A DNA stretch of 64,000 bases from positions 124,001 to 188,000 of the forward strand of contig NZ_JANUBZ010000011.1 in the NCBI RefSeq assembly GCF_024808665.1, written 5' to 3'. Positions 57,043-64,000 of the stretch are shown here, one piece after another. This DNA comes from Mucilaginibacter empetricola (GTDB lineage Bacteria; Bacteroidota; Bacteroidia; Sphingobacteriales; Sphingobacteriaceae). Both the position numbers and the translations under genes were made by a program. Numbering within the stretch: the stretch's first letter is position 1; every line of letters starts with the position of its first letter. The notes beneath the pieces were generated by a model. It had not been told where the DNA came from. It was given only the letters and a program-made list of their open reading frames with translations, and did not search any database.

Positions 57043-57114
57043 AGCTTTTAAGATTTAATATCTTAGAATTACGCCCCGTGTATAGTGCTACACGGGGCGT
57101 TTCCATTAATAAAC

Positions 57115-57717
57115 TTAGGCGGGTATCATAATACCTGCTTCAATTTCAGCCAGTTTATCTACGCAAAGGCGGTTCACCATTTGGGCGACTGTCCAGATGA
57201 TGGTCGGATTTTTGGTGGTAAACTTTTGACGGTTATCGTCCTCAATAGTGAGTACGCAACCTTGGTACACATTACCGCCTGTTTCGTCCATTTCCTCTTT
57301 CAAGTCAAATTCAAAGGCATCTAAGTTGTTAATGGTTTCCAATAACTTATCCCTTTGTATTTTCCTGCGGTGCAGTTCTTCCACCAATTTTAACGTACCC
57401 TCTAAATTCAAAACGGGCTTGGCGGGTTCGGGCTTAAAATGTTCTGCCTTTGGCTCGGCTTTAGACTGTTCAGCCTGTGGTTTTGCCTGTTCCTGTGCTT
57501 TTGGTGCTTCCGCTTTTACTTCTTCCGTTTTCGGAGCAACAGCCTTTGGCGCCTCCTTTGCCTTTTCCGCTTCGGGTTTGGCTTCGACCTTTGCCGATTC
57601 TTTGTTAACCGCATTACCCGCTACGAACTTGGGGTTCTTGTTTTCCTCGGTTACAGGGTTTGCGTCTTTTACTTCATTGGTATTCACTTTTTTACTTTCG
57701 ATTACTTCGGTTTTCAT
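57115..57717 (-). CDS. ICE-associated protein with Ala/Lys/Glu/Pro-rich N-terminus
   Basis: A 200-residue protein. The N-terminal 115 residues are low-complexity (KAEAKPEAEKAKEAPKAV-like), the C-terminal 85 residues form a compact domain (LVEELHRRKIQRDKLLETIN, then LTIEDDNRQKF). It resembles element-borne accessory proteins that sit before DUF932. Probably a disordered linker plus a small domain; role unknown. Confidence 0.7.
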   Translation of the reverse strand: MKTEVIESKKVNTNEVKDANPVTEENKNPKFVAGNAVNKESAKVEAKPEAEKAKEAPKAVAPKTEEVKAEAPKAQEQAKPQAEQSKAEPKAEHFKPEPAKPVLNLEGTLKLVEELHRRKIQRDKLLETINNLDAFEFDLKEEMDETGGNVYQGCVLTIEDDNRQKFTTKNPTIIWTVAQMVNRLCVDKLAEIEAGIMIPA

Positions 57718-57920
57718 GATTTCTAAATTTTAAATGTTTGCATACTTGATTAATTATGCCCCTGAAGGGGGCGGCTGCGTGTGTCAGCCGTCCCGACTGG
57801 TCGGGACGCTGTGGGTGGTGTGGTGGGCTTCTTCCGCTTGCTGTGTTCATGGTGCTGTTGTTTTGAAAATCACCCTCGGCTGAAGCCTCCGGTGGCTTTT
57901 TGTAAGCACCCGCACCTGAA

Positions 57921-58035
57921 AAGTCGGGCATACCGACAAGGCTTTGCGAAAAAAAATACTACCCGAGCACGGCGACGGTGGAGATTTTTTTTCAGCAAAC
58001 CCGCAGGGCCCGGCCTTGGCGGTATGTCCCGACTT
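57921..58035. repeat. Long imperfect inverted repeat
   Basis: Arm 57921-57942 pairs with 58013-58035 over about 22 bp (one bulge, one mismatch); pairing resumes inward through an A-rich and T-rich pair (near 57944-57957 and 57990-58000). Confidence 0.6.
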
Positions 58036-58269
58036 ATAAGAAATTTGCTACGAAAAAGCCATTGGAGAATGGTAGTAAGCGTAAAAGGAATTAAATGGAG
58101 TTATAAAGTGGCAGGCAAAAAGTCCGGGCAGTTTGGGCGATGCGAATGCGAGGCCCAAACTGTTCCGGTCTTTTCAAACGCAGTGAAGCGGCTGACGAAG
58201 GAAGCGGCTGGAACTGCTGAGTTCATAGCTACTATTATTTGTATATTAAATAGTTATATTAAATTTAAT

Positions 58270-58277
58270 TACATTTG
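58270..58277 (+). promoter_or_regulatory. Bacteroidetes-type -7 box for the HEPN-ParB-methylase operon
   Basis: Exact TAnnTTTG (TACATTTG) 40 bp upstream of the ATG at 58318. A TTTG at 58238-58241 is a little too distant for a -33 element. It suggests the three-gene unit is expressed independently of the minus-strand element genes. Confidence 0.45.
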
Positions 58278-58317
58278 ATAACCTTACATAAGCCGATAGC
58301 ATAACCTGAACTCTAAT

Positions 58318-59169
58318 ATGATTAAAACCGAATACCAGGCACCGTATTTAAAGAGAATTGACGCTTTAAATGATCAATTGTGGTACTTTTTGTTTACCAG
58401 CGAGGAACTAAATAGAAAGTTATCATCTTTTTCAAATAAAGCAAAGGAAGCATACACTACCGATTTGTTCCACGATAATCAATTCTCCCAAAGACTTTAC
58501 GTAAAAGCAATAGACTTACAAGCACATCAAGATCAAAATAAGCTAATAACTTTTGGTGCTTACCTTTCAACTTGCTACGAAATAACAACGAATTATATTA
58601 AAGATATCTTTGATAAGCTAAAAACAATAAATGGGCTTACTTATGTATGGTCAGATACAGAACCAGAAAAAAAATTAAAGTCGTTATACACTACAAGTGG
58701 TTTGGTTTTTACACCGGAATATTTGTTGAAAACGCTCACCTATATTCGACTTAGAAGAAATCATTTTACCCATCTAATATTAACGCCTAATTCTAAATTA
58801 ACGGGATTTATATCGGCAAATGGCAATGCGCTTAACGCCCAATGGCGAACAACAGGTGTAGTTTCAAGTATCGATTTTACGTCAACTACCAATGTCGCAG
58901 AATTTCAACAAGATGAGGCAATTGAGTTGATCAAATTGATACGTATTTGTATAATAGCCATCGATCAATTTGTTGGGTCAACACTTGATAAAAATGGATT
59001 TATTACTTCTATTGTTAAAAAGGAGTACGGGCACTTAAAAACCAGGAGAAATTCACTTATTATTGATGAGCGTAAGAAAAAAATAGTCAACATTGCGAAA
59101 GCTAAATTTGATCTGATAGTAACAGAGAGCGAAGTCGAACCATTTGTTAATACTATTGGTATGAGATAA
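58318..59169 (+). CDS. Hypothetical protein with HEPN-type RX4H motif
   Basis: A 283-residue, mostly alpha-helical, soluble protein. The stretch IRLRRNHFTHL has the Arg147-Asn148-x3-His152 pattern of HEPN RNases (R[N/D/H]x4-6H). HEPN proteins cleave RNA and often act as toxins or in abortive infection; here this is an inference from one motif and context. It is first in a three-gene plus-strand unit with a ParB-like gene (36 bp gap) and a DNA adenine methylase (1 bp gap). Confidence 0.6.
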   Translation: MIKTEYQAPYLKRIDALNDQLWYFLFTSEELNRKLSSFSNKAKEAYTTDLFHDNQFSQRLYVKAIDLQAHQDQNKLITFGAYLSTCYEITTNYIKDIFDKLKTINGLTYVWSDTEPEKKLKSLYTTSGLVFTPEYLLKTLTYIRLRRNHFTHLILTPNSKLTGFISANGNALNAQWRTTGVVSSIDFTSTTNVAEFQQDEAIELIKLIRICIIAIDQFVGSTLDKNGFITSIVKKEYGHLKTRRNSLIIDERKKKIVNIAKAKFDLIVTESEVEPFVNTIGMR

Positions 59170-59205
59170 TCTGATAAACCATTTATAATACCTTGATCAT
59201 AAATT

Positions 59206-60690
59206 ATGTCCAAAACAAGCGAAACTGATATAAGTAAGCTCAACTTAGATCTTAAAAATTACAGAACGACACCTCAACATACAGAGGTTGACGCAATTAA
59301 CGCTATGATTAACATCAAACAGGATCGATTCTACGCAGTTATGGAAAGCATTATTGATGATGGCTATCTACCGACCGAAAACATAATTGTGTTGAATGAT
59401 GGTGCCAAAATGATAGTTAGGGAAGGTAATCGCAGAATAGCAGCAATGAAGTTGATACATGGCATATATAAAATCGATGACTTTGCACTTCCTAACTCGT
59501 TAAAAGCAAAAATTCTAAAATTAGATGCCCAATGGAAAAGTGAAAACAAAAAAGTTCCTTGTTCAATTTATAACTTAAAGGAAGAGGCAAAAGTTGAAAA
59601 AATCGTTGCCCTTTCACATGCCAAAGGCGAAAAAGCCGCGCGGGACCCCTGGAGTAGTGTTGCGAGGGCCAGGTACGATAGAGATACAAAAAAAGCAGTC
59701 GTACCGGCTTTAGATATATTGGAAAAATATCTTATTCAAGGTAAAAACCTAACAGGAATGCAAAAAGATAGGTGGGCTGGCGAATACCCGTTGACTGTTT
59801 TAGATGAGGCAATAAGAAAAATTTACAACAGATTTGACGTTGCCAGCACAACTGAATTAGCAACAAATTATCCTAAAATCAATTATCTGACTGAATTGGA
59901 AGATATTATCCGGGATATTGGGATAGAGCAATTAGAAACAAGGCAGATCAGAAATACAGATAATGGAAATGATTTTGCAATTGCTTACGGAATAAAACCA
60001 TTAGTATCATCTCCCGCTGCTACTGATTCAGGCACAACACAGTCTGATGGATCGGGTACAGCGTCAGGCGCAAACACTGCGGGTGCTGCAACAACAAACA
60101 CAAATGCTAACGGAACTGGCGGAGGCGCTCAAGGGCAACAAAATAATCAACAACAGGGTTCTGCTGGTGGGGCATCAAACAACACCAATTCAACAGCAAA
60201 CTCTACCGCTACAAAGTCTTACGCCATAAATGACCCCAAACATGTATCTGCACTTTTAAAGAAATTTACCCCCAAGGGCAACGACAGGCAAAAGGTTGTT
60301 AGTTTAAGAGACGAGTTAAAGAAATTAAAAATAGTTGATAACCCAATAGCATTTTGTCTTTTGGTGCGAAGCATTTTTGAGATTTCTGCTAAAGTTTACT
60401 CCATCGAAAATAGTATAAGCCTGACAAAAGTTAATGGCAATAAAACAATTGATAAAACATTGGCTGAATTATTAAAAGAAATAACCAAAAAACTTACGTC
60501 CAATTCAACCAATACAGGTATGTCAAAGGTGTTGTACGGAGCATCAAACGAAATGAGCCAGCCTAATAAAATCCTTTCAGTAACTTCGATGAATCAAATG
60601 GTACATAACACAACATTTTCCGTAATTCCTTCCGATATTTGTACTTCCTTTGGAAATATTTACCCGCTGTTAGAGGCAATGAATTCATAA
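59206..60690 (+). CDS. ParB-like domain protein with low-complexity linker
   Basis: A 494-residue protein. The N-terminal part (about 15-100) has LKNYRTTP and the ParB/Srx-type box EGNRRIAAMKLI. The middle (about 268-342) is a Gly/Ser/Thr/Asn/Gln-rich linker of nearly 75 residues. The C-terminal part (about 345-494) is a separate helical domain of unknown type. It lies one base from the methylase start. A DNA-binding or nuclease role in the same system is inferred. Confidence 0.75.
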   Translation: MSKTSETDISKLNLDLKNYRTTPQHTEVDAINAMINIKQDRFYAVMESIIDDGYLPTENIIVLNDGAKMIVREGNRRIAAMKLIHGIYKIDDFALPNSLKAKILKLDAQWKSENKKVPCSIYNLKEEAKVEKIVALSHAKGEKAARDPWSSVARARYDRDTKKAVVPALDILEKYLIQGKNLTGMQKDRWAGEYPLTVLDEAIRKIYNRFDVASTTELATNYPKINYLTELEDIIRDIGIEQLETRQIRNTDNGNDFAIAYGIKPLVSSPAATDSGTTQSDGSGTASGANTAGAATTNTNANGTGGGAQGQQNNQQQGSAGGASNNTNSTANSTATKSYAINDPKHVSALLKKFTPKGNDRQKVVSLRDELKKLKIVDNPIAFCLLVRSIFEISAKVYSIENSISLTKVNGNKTIDKTLAELLKEITKKLTSNSTNTGMSKVLYGASNEMSQPNKILSVTSMNQMVHNTTFSVIPSDICTSFGNIYPLLEAMNS

Positions 60691-60691
60691 A

Positions 60692-61576
60692 ATGGGAAAT
60701 TTTAAAACGCCTTTACGTTATCCAGGTGGAAAGCAGCGACTTACGCCATTTGTAAACGAAATTTTAGATATAAATAAAATTGACGGGCACTACGTTGAAC
60801 CCTTTGCAGGCGGCGCTGGTGTAGGAATTGAGTTATTGTTGTCAAAAAAAGTCAACCACATTCATTTAAACGATTCTTTCATAGGAATTTACGCATTTTG
60901 GTATGCTATATTAAATCATACAGAGGAGTTTTGTCGGCTTATTTCAACGGCATCAATGACTGTTGACGAATGGAAATTGCGAAAAGAAATAGTTAAACGC
61001 GCCGATACGACCGATCTATTAGAATTGGGTTTTAGTCTATTTTATTTAAATCGTTGTAATCGTTCAGGCGTTTTGTCTGCTGGAATTATTGGTGGTTTAG
61101 ATCAGACGGGTAACTATAAGATGGATGCACGGTTTTCCAGAAACGACTTGATTCGACGAATAGAAACAATTGGCATATTTAGAGATCAGGTTACTATAAC
61201 CAATATGGATGCCGAACAGTATATATATAATTATATACCAAACCTCCCCTTAAATTCTTTGGTTTACCTTGACCCGCCTTATTACAACAAGGGAAGCGAT
61301 TTATACTTAAACTCTTATTTAAAGGGAGATCATTCAAGATTGGCGAATGTCATACAAAATGAAATCCAACATCGCTGGATACTTTCATACGACGGTGTAT
61401 CGGAAATAATTAACCTGTATGATGAAAGACGGCATTTTTTATATGATTTACAATATACGGCTGCAAAAGTTTATAAGGGCAAAGAAGTATTTGTCTTTTG
61501 TGATGATATTATTTTACCCAACAATAGTATCCTTAAACATGTAGATTTAGGATTGAGCAACTTAGTTAATGGTTAA
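60692..61576 (+). CDS. DNA adenine methylase, D12 class
   Basis: A 294-residue Dam/M.DpnII-like N6-adenine methyltransferase. It has LRYPGGKQRL at the N-terminus, the SAM loop FAGGAGVGIELL, and the catalytic DPPYYNKGSDLY. Probably modifies a short motif, GATC in the Dam subfamily; specificity cannot be read. With no obvious restriction enzyme partner it forms, with the two upstream genes, a putative methylation-marked defence unit. Confidence 0.9.
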   Translation: MGNFKTPLRYPGGKQRLTPFVNEILDINKIDGHYVEPFAGGAGVGIELLLSKKVNHIHLNDSFIGIYAFWYAILNHTEEFCRLISTASMTVDEWKLRKEIVKRADTTDLLELGFSLFYLNRCNRSGVLSAGIIGGLDQTGNYKMDARFSRNDLIRRIETIGIFRDQVTITNMDAEQYIYNYIPNLPLNSLVYLDPPYYNKGSDLYLNSYLKGDHSRLANVIQNEIQHRWILSYDGVSEIINLYDERRHFLYDLQYTAAKVYKGKEVFVFCDDIILPNNSILKHVDLGLSNLVNG

Positions 61577-61611
61577 AAGATTAGATTTTAACCACGAAGT
61601 AAACATTTCAA

Positions 61612-61650
61612 AGAAGAAGCCCCGCCCGTTCGTAACGGGACTTCTTAAAT
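61612..61650. terminator. Hairpin between the methylase and the Hc1-like gene
   Basis: A CCCGTT/AACGGG core and an outer AGAAG/CTTCT, with an internal asymmetric loop, between two convergent genes. Only a short T-run on either side, so a moderate terminator candidate. Confidence 0.45.
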
Positions 61651-61664
61651 TAACTGTGTACTGG

Positions 61665-61844
61665 CTATTTACCAGTGTTTTTCTTTTCGGTTACTTCTTT
61701 GCGCAGGTCGGTGGCTAATACTTTGACTTTTTGTAGAGCATTTCTTAAACGGGTGCCGGCGGCCTTGTTACCCTTAGAAAAAAATGATTCGGCTTCTTTT
61801 TCGGTGTCTGCGATCAGTTGCTTTAATTGCTGGAACTTTTCCAT
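61665..61844 (-). CDS. Histone H1-like (Hc1-type) small DNA-binding protein
   Basis: A 59-residue basic protein starting at ATG 61842-61844 (MEKFQQLKQLIADTEKEAES...). The body KGNKAAGTRLRNALQKVK and the Lys-rich C-terminus match the Bacteroidota Hc1-type family often carried on conjugative elements. Binds DNA non-specifically; role in the element is unknown. Confidence 0.8.
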   Translation of the reverse strand: MEKFQQLKQLIADTEKEAESFFSKGNKAAGTRLRNALQKVKVLATDLRKEVTEKKNTGK

Positions 61845-61911
61845 GGTTTCAAATTTTAAGTTTATAAATGATGTTAATTTCAAAATAAGGGTGCAAAAAT
61901 AGGATTTTTGT

Positions 61912-63171
61912 TTACCTGCGCATACCGTGGCTTTCGGCGAGTTCTTTGCCTTGTGCTTTTTCTTTTTCGGGCAAGGATATTACTTTAGGGGCTTCAAATT
62001 GTTCGCGTTTTTCAGGTTTGCCGTTTTCCTGGAAGAAGTTGATCTTGCCATAGCGCGGCACGGCTTCGATACGTAGCTTGACCTCTTTTCCCTCTTGTAC
62101 GGTGGTTACCAGCGGTCTGTTGCCGTTTTTGAGGCTTTCTTCCAGTTTTTCGGTTTTGGCGGGGTCGGCCAGTTCTTTGATGTTATACTCGGACAGTGCT
62201 TCTTTCAGGTTAAAGCCATAGCTTGGGTCATGGAATTGGCGCAGTACAAAATTATTGTTGCGGTCTTTGCCTTTATCGGTATCGAATACTACCCATGCTT
62301 TATAGGGTTGTTGTCCTAAGTTCAGCAGGTCGTCGCGGTAAACGCTGCGGCCTTCGATCAGGTTGGCGGCTTGTTCTGACGTAAAGCCTTTGCCTTGCTC
62401 GACGTACATGGTATGGGTGACCGCCGGGCTGTAATAAATTTTCTGGAAATCTTTGGATACATAGTTGACCTTATCTTTTTCCATGGTGGCTAACGTGTTT
62501 TTGTTGCCGGGGTCTTTACCGAGAGCCAGTTCACTTTCGCCTTTCTGGCCTTTGAAGTAGTCAATAGCCTCATGTGGGTTGACAAAGGATCTAAACACCG
62601 GTTTGTCGTTCTCTCCTTTAGACAGCACCATATATTTTTGTCCTTCTTCCAACGGCGTGGTTTTGTTCAAATACACATCATACTTGTTGAGGTAATAGAA
62701 ATCGGACTGGCTTGATTTTTTAAAGTGAAGGGTAAAATCGACCTGCCCTTTGTTGCCGGGCTTGTTATCATGCAGTTGAAATTCCGGCAAGCTTTTCTGC
62801 ATGTTTTGTTCCATTTGCGGCAGTAATTTGTCGTTAAAGCGAAGTTCCTTGACTTCTTCTTTTAAATTTTCCAGATTGTTTAAATTCATTTCCTGTTTGT
62901 TTATGGTTAATGGATTGCCTTGTTTAATTTCTTCCAGTAATTGCTCAATATGCCGGTAGTAAACCGGCTGTTCTCCGGCTCCTGAATAATCGAGACCGGC
63001 GCGCCGTTCCCAATGATCCAGCGCCGCACCAAGCGTATCAAAAAAATCAAGCTGGTTCGGTTGTAATTCCCTATCGGGGTCGATTGTAAATACGACATAG
63101 GAAAACCCGGCATCCTGCGCGTCTTCGAGCATACCGATGATCGCCTCCGCATAGTTGGTTTCCAGGTACAT
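61912..63171 (-). CDS. ICE protein downstream of traM (419 aa)
   Basis: A 419-residue soluble protein. It starts one base after the traM stop, so it is co-transcribed with the transfer genes. The N-terminal ~95 residues form one domain (YVVFTIDPDRELQPNQLDFFD); the C-terminal part carries repeated DUF3945-like segments (PYKAWVVFDTDKGKDRNNNFVLRQFHD). Function unknown; typical of Bacteroidota conjugative elements. Confidence 0.75.
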   Translation of the reverse strand: MYLETNYAEAIIGMLEDAQDAGFSYVVFTIDPDRELQPNQLDFFDTLGAALDHWERRAGLDYSGAGEQPVYYRHIEQLLEEIKQGNPLTINKQEMNLNNLENLKEEVKELRFNDKLLPQMEQNMQKSLPEFQLHDNKPGNKGQVDFTLHFKKSSQSDFYYLNKYDVYLNKTTPLEEGQKYMVLSKGENDKPVFRSFVNPHEAIDYFKGQKGESELALGKDPGNKNTLATMEKDKVNYVSKDFQKIYYSPAVTHTMYVEQGKGFTSEQAANLIEGRSVYRDDLLNLGQQPYKAWVVFDTDKGKDRNNNFVLRQFHDPSYGFNLKEALSEYNIKELADPAKTEKLEESLKNGNRPLVTTVQEGKEVKLRIEAVPRYGKINFFQENGKPEKREQFEAPKVISLPEKEKAQGKELAESHGMRR

Positions 63172-63172
63172 A

Positions 63173-64000
63173 TTACTTCTTGTTGAGCCTGAGCAATACC
63201 GGGTAACCCGCCTTGAGTTTGACCTTGACGACCTTTACTTTTTTGCTGAACAGGCCCTTCGCCGTCTCGATACCTGCGCTGGCGGCTTGTGTGCCTAATG
63301 TTTCGTCCATTGGCAGGAACTGCATACTTTGCAGGGCATTATCGCTTCCGCTGCGTACCGCGCCCTCGGTTACGGCATCGGGTGCATTAATCCCAACCAT
63401 GCCGTCCATATCGTACACGGATAAATCAACGGGTACGATAGATGTGCCTAAGCGTATATTTTTAATATTGAGTATCAGCCGCTGGTTGTTGACCTGGCAA
63501 AGCCCGAAAAGATATTGCCCTTTGGGGATGGTTTGGCCGTTTACTTTAATGGTATCCAGTAATTTTAATTTGACCGATGCGCCGGAAACGACCTTTTGGC
63601 TGTTTGCGATAACCGCCCGTATGGCTTTATACACGCTATCCGGTTCCGGCTTAACTTCCTTTTTGAGTTGCTCATTCACCAGTTCCGGGTGCTGTATTTG
63701 CAATATCTTGGTAATCATACCGTCCAGTTGCTTCATTTCGGGATCGCTGTTATTACCTGATTTCATGTTTTGCATCAATTTTTCCAGCCGGTCAACCTCT
63801 GCGGAGTTAACGGCTGGCGAAGTATGCACGGAATTACTAACTTGATTTACCGACTGTGATGGCTGATTGATTTGTTGCCGTAACTGTGCCAGCTTTTTAT
63901 TGATCTGTGCTTCGTTGGCTTTGGCGCTTTGGTCGCTGGCCGTTAAAGTTTTGGCGCTGTCCTTTTTTAAAACGGCAAACAGGCTGTTCCCGGCGCTCAT
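63173..64000 (-). CDS. traM: Conjugative transposon protein TraM, 3' part
   Basis: Periplasmic/inner-membrane-anchored component of the Bacteroidetes mating apparatus (TraM family, VirB10-like role). The 275 residues seen include an Asn/Gln-rich linker (about 20-75) and the C-terminal beta-rich domain (TIKVNGQTIPKGQYLFGLCQV ... VDLSVYDMDGMVGI). The usual N-terminal membrane helix is missing because the gene continues past the window edge; the Met at 64000 is internal. Confidence 0.85.
   Translation of the reverse strand: MSAGNSLFAVLKKDSAKTLTASDQSAKANEAQINKKLAQLRQQINQPSQSVNQVSNSVHTSPAVNSAEVDRLEKLMQNMKSGNNSDPEMKQLDGMITKILQIQHPELVNEQLKKEVKPEPDSVYKAIRAVIANSQKVVSGASVKLKLLDTIKVNGQTIPKGQYLFGLCQVNNQRLILNIKNIRLGTSIVPVDLSVYDMDGMVGINAPDAVTEGAVRSGSDNALQSMQFLPMDETLGTQAASAGIETAKGLFSKKVKVVKVKLKAGYPVLLRLNKK

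Larger units (their letters stand above)
57718..58317. other. GC-richer intergenic region with several inverted repeats
   Basis: Carries GCCCC/GGGGC (57758-57772), CGTCCCGA/TCGGGACG (57789-57808) and a long imperfect hairpin (57921-58035). The six-frame ORF across it (57781-58278) overlaps these structures and is not credible. It might hold an origin of transfer, promoters or a structural RNA. Confidence 0.55.

Noticed and set aside
57248..57733. Plus-strand frames of 161 and 95 aa opposite the gene at 57115.
   Set aside because: They are antisense shadows of the low-complexity Ala/Lys/Glu-rich gene and have biased Cys/Phe/Ser composition.
57781..58278. 165-aa plus-strand frame.
   Set aside because: It crosses several inverted repeats including the long hairpin, and its sequence looks random (Arg/Gly-rich, no domain).
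63213..63845. 210-aa plus-strand frame.
   Set aside because: It is the antisense shadow of traM.

Overview
The window looks like a chromosomal segment of a Bacteroidota bacterium of the family Sphingobacteriaceae (Mucilaginibacter/Pedobacter-like). This placement is an inference from protein style (OmpA with TSP3 repeats, UpxY antiterminator, 7TM-AraC regulator, Bacteroidetes-type TraM and Hc1-like proteins), AT-rich intergenic DNA and Bacteroidetes-type TAnnTTTG -7 promoter boxes; no 16S gene is present.

Region 1 (1-10.3 kb) is ordinary housekeeping and stress DNA: the 3' part of an aspartate kinase, phosphoglycerate mutase, a SatP-type acetate transporter, an AHSA1/START protein, an OmpA-family outer-membrane protein, OsmC, DUF3052, two DinB proteins, a PLP transsulfuration enzyme, and an AraC regulator followed by an SDR oxidoreductase. 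Convergent pairs are separated by clear hairpin terminators.

Region 2 (10.8-38.9 kb) is one large co-directional exopolysaccharide locus. It starts with a Wza-like export lipoprotein, a Wzc-like BY-kinase with a Tyr/Gly tail and an UpxY antiterminator. A six-gene set for a CDP-3,6-dideoxyhexose follows, and its makeup (E3 reductase, cytidylyltransferase, 4,6-dehydratase, E1 dehydrase, RmlC-type epimerase, RmlD-type reductase) matches an ascarylose-type pathway. The rest holds a Wzx flippase, a probable Wzy polymerase, ten glycosyltransferases, two membrane acyltransferases and a WcaF-like acetyltransferase. No priming phosphoglycosyltransferase is visible.

Region 3 (39-52.3 kb) is mixed: a TPR-type orphan histidine kinase, a PI-PLC-like protein, a Crp/Fnr regulator, a metallo-beta-lactamase-fold hydrolase, a membrane-anchored AraC regulator, two alpha/beta hydrolases and several unknown genes. 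It contains a duplicated cassette coding a 41-residue membrane peptide that ends in a palindromic REP-like element; further copies of this element lie nearby, one of them split by a small MITE-like insertion. A tRNA-Gly(GCC) closes the region.

Region 4 (52.3-64 kb) is accessory DNA. A two-gene unknown operon (SEC-C/HNH-like plus a large unknown protein) is followed by the modular part of an integrative conjugative element (DUF932, Hc1-like and small unknown genes, the 3' part of traM). Inside it lies a three-gene plus-strand island with its own candidate promoter: a protein with a HEPN-type RX4H motif, a ParB-like protein with a long low-complexity linker, and a D12-class DNA adenine methylase. 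This is the best candidate in the window for an undescribed (probably defence) system. No integrase or element boundary is visible.
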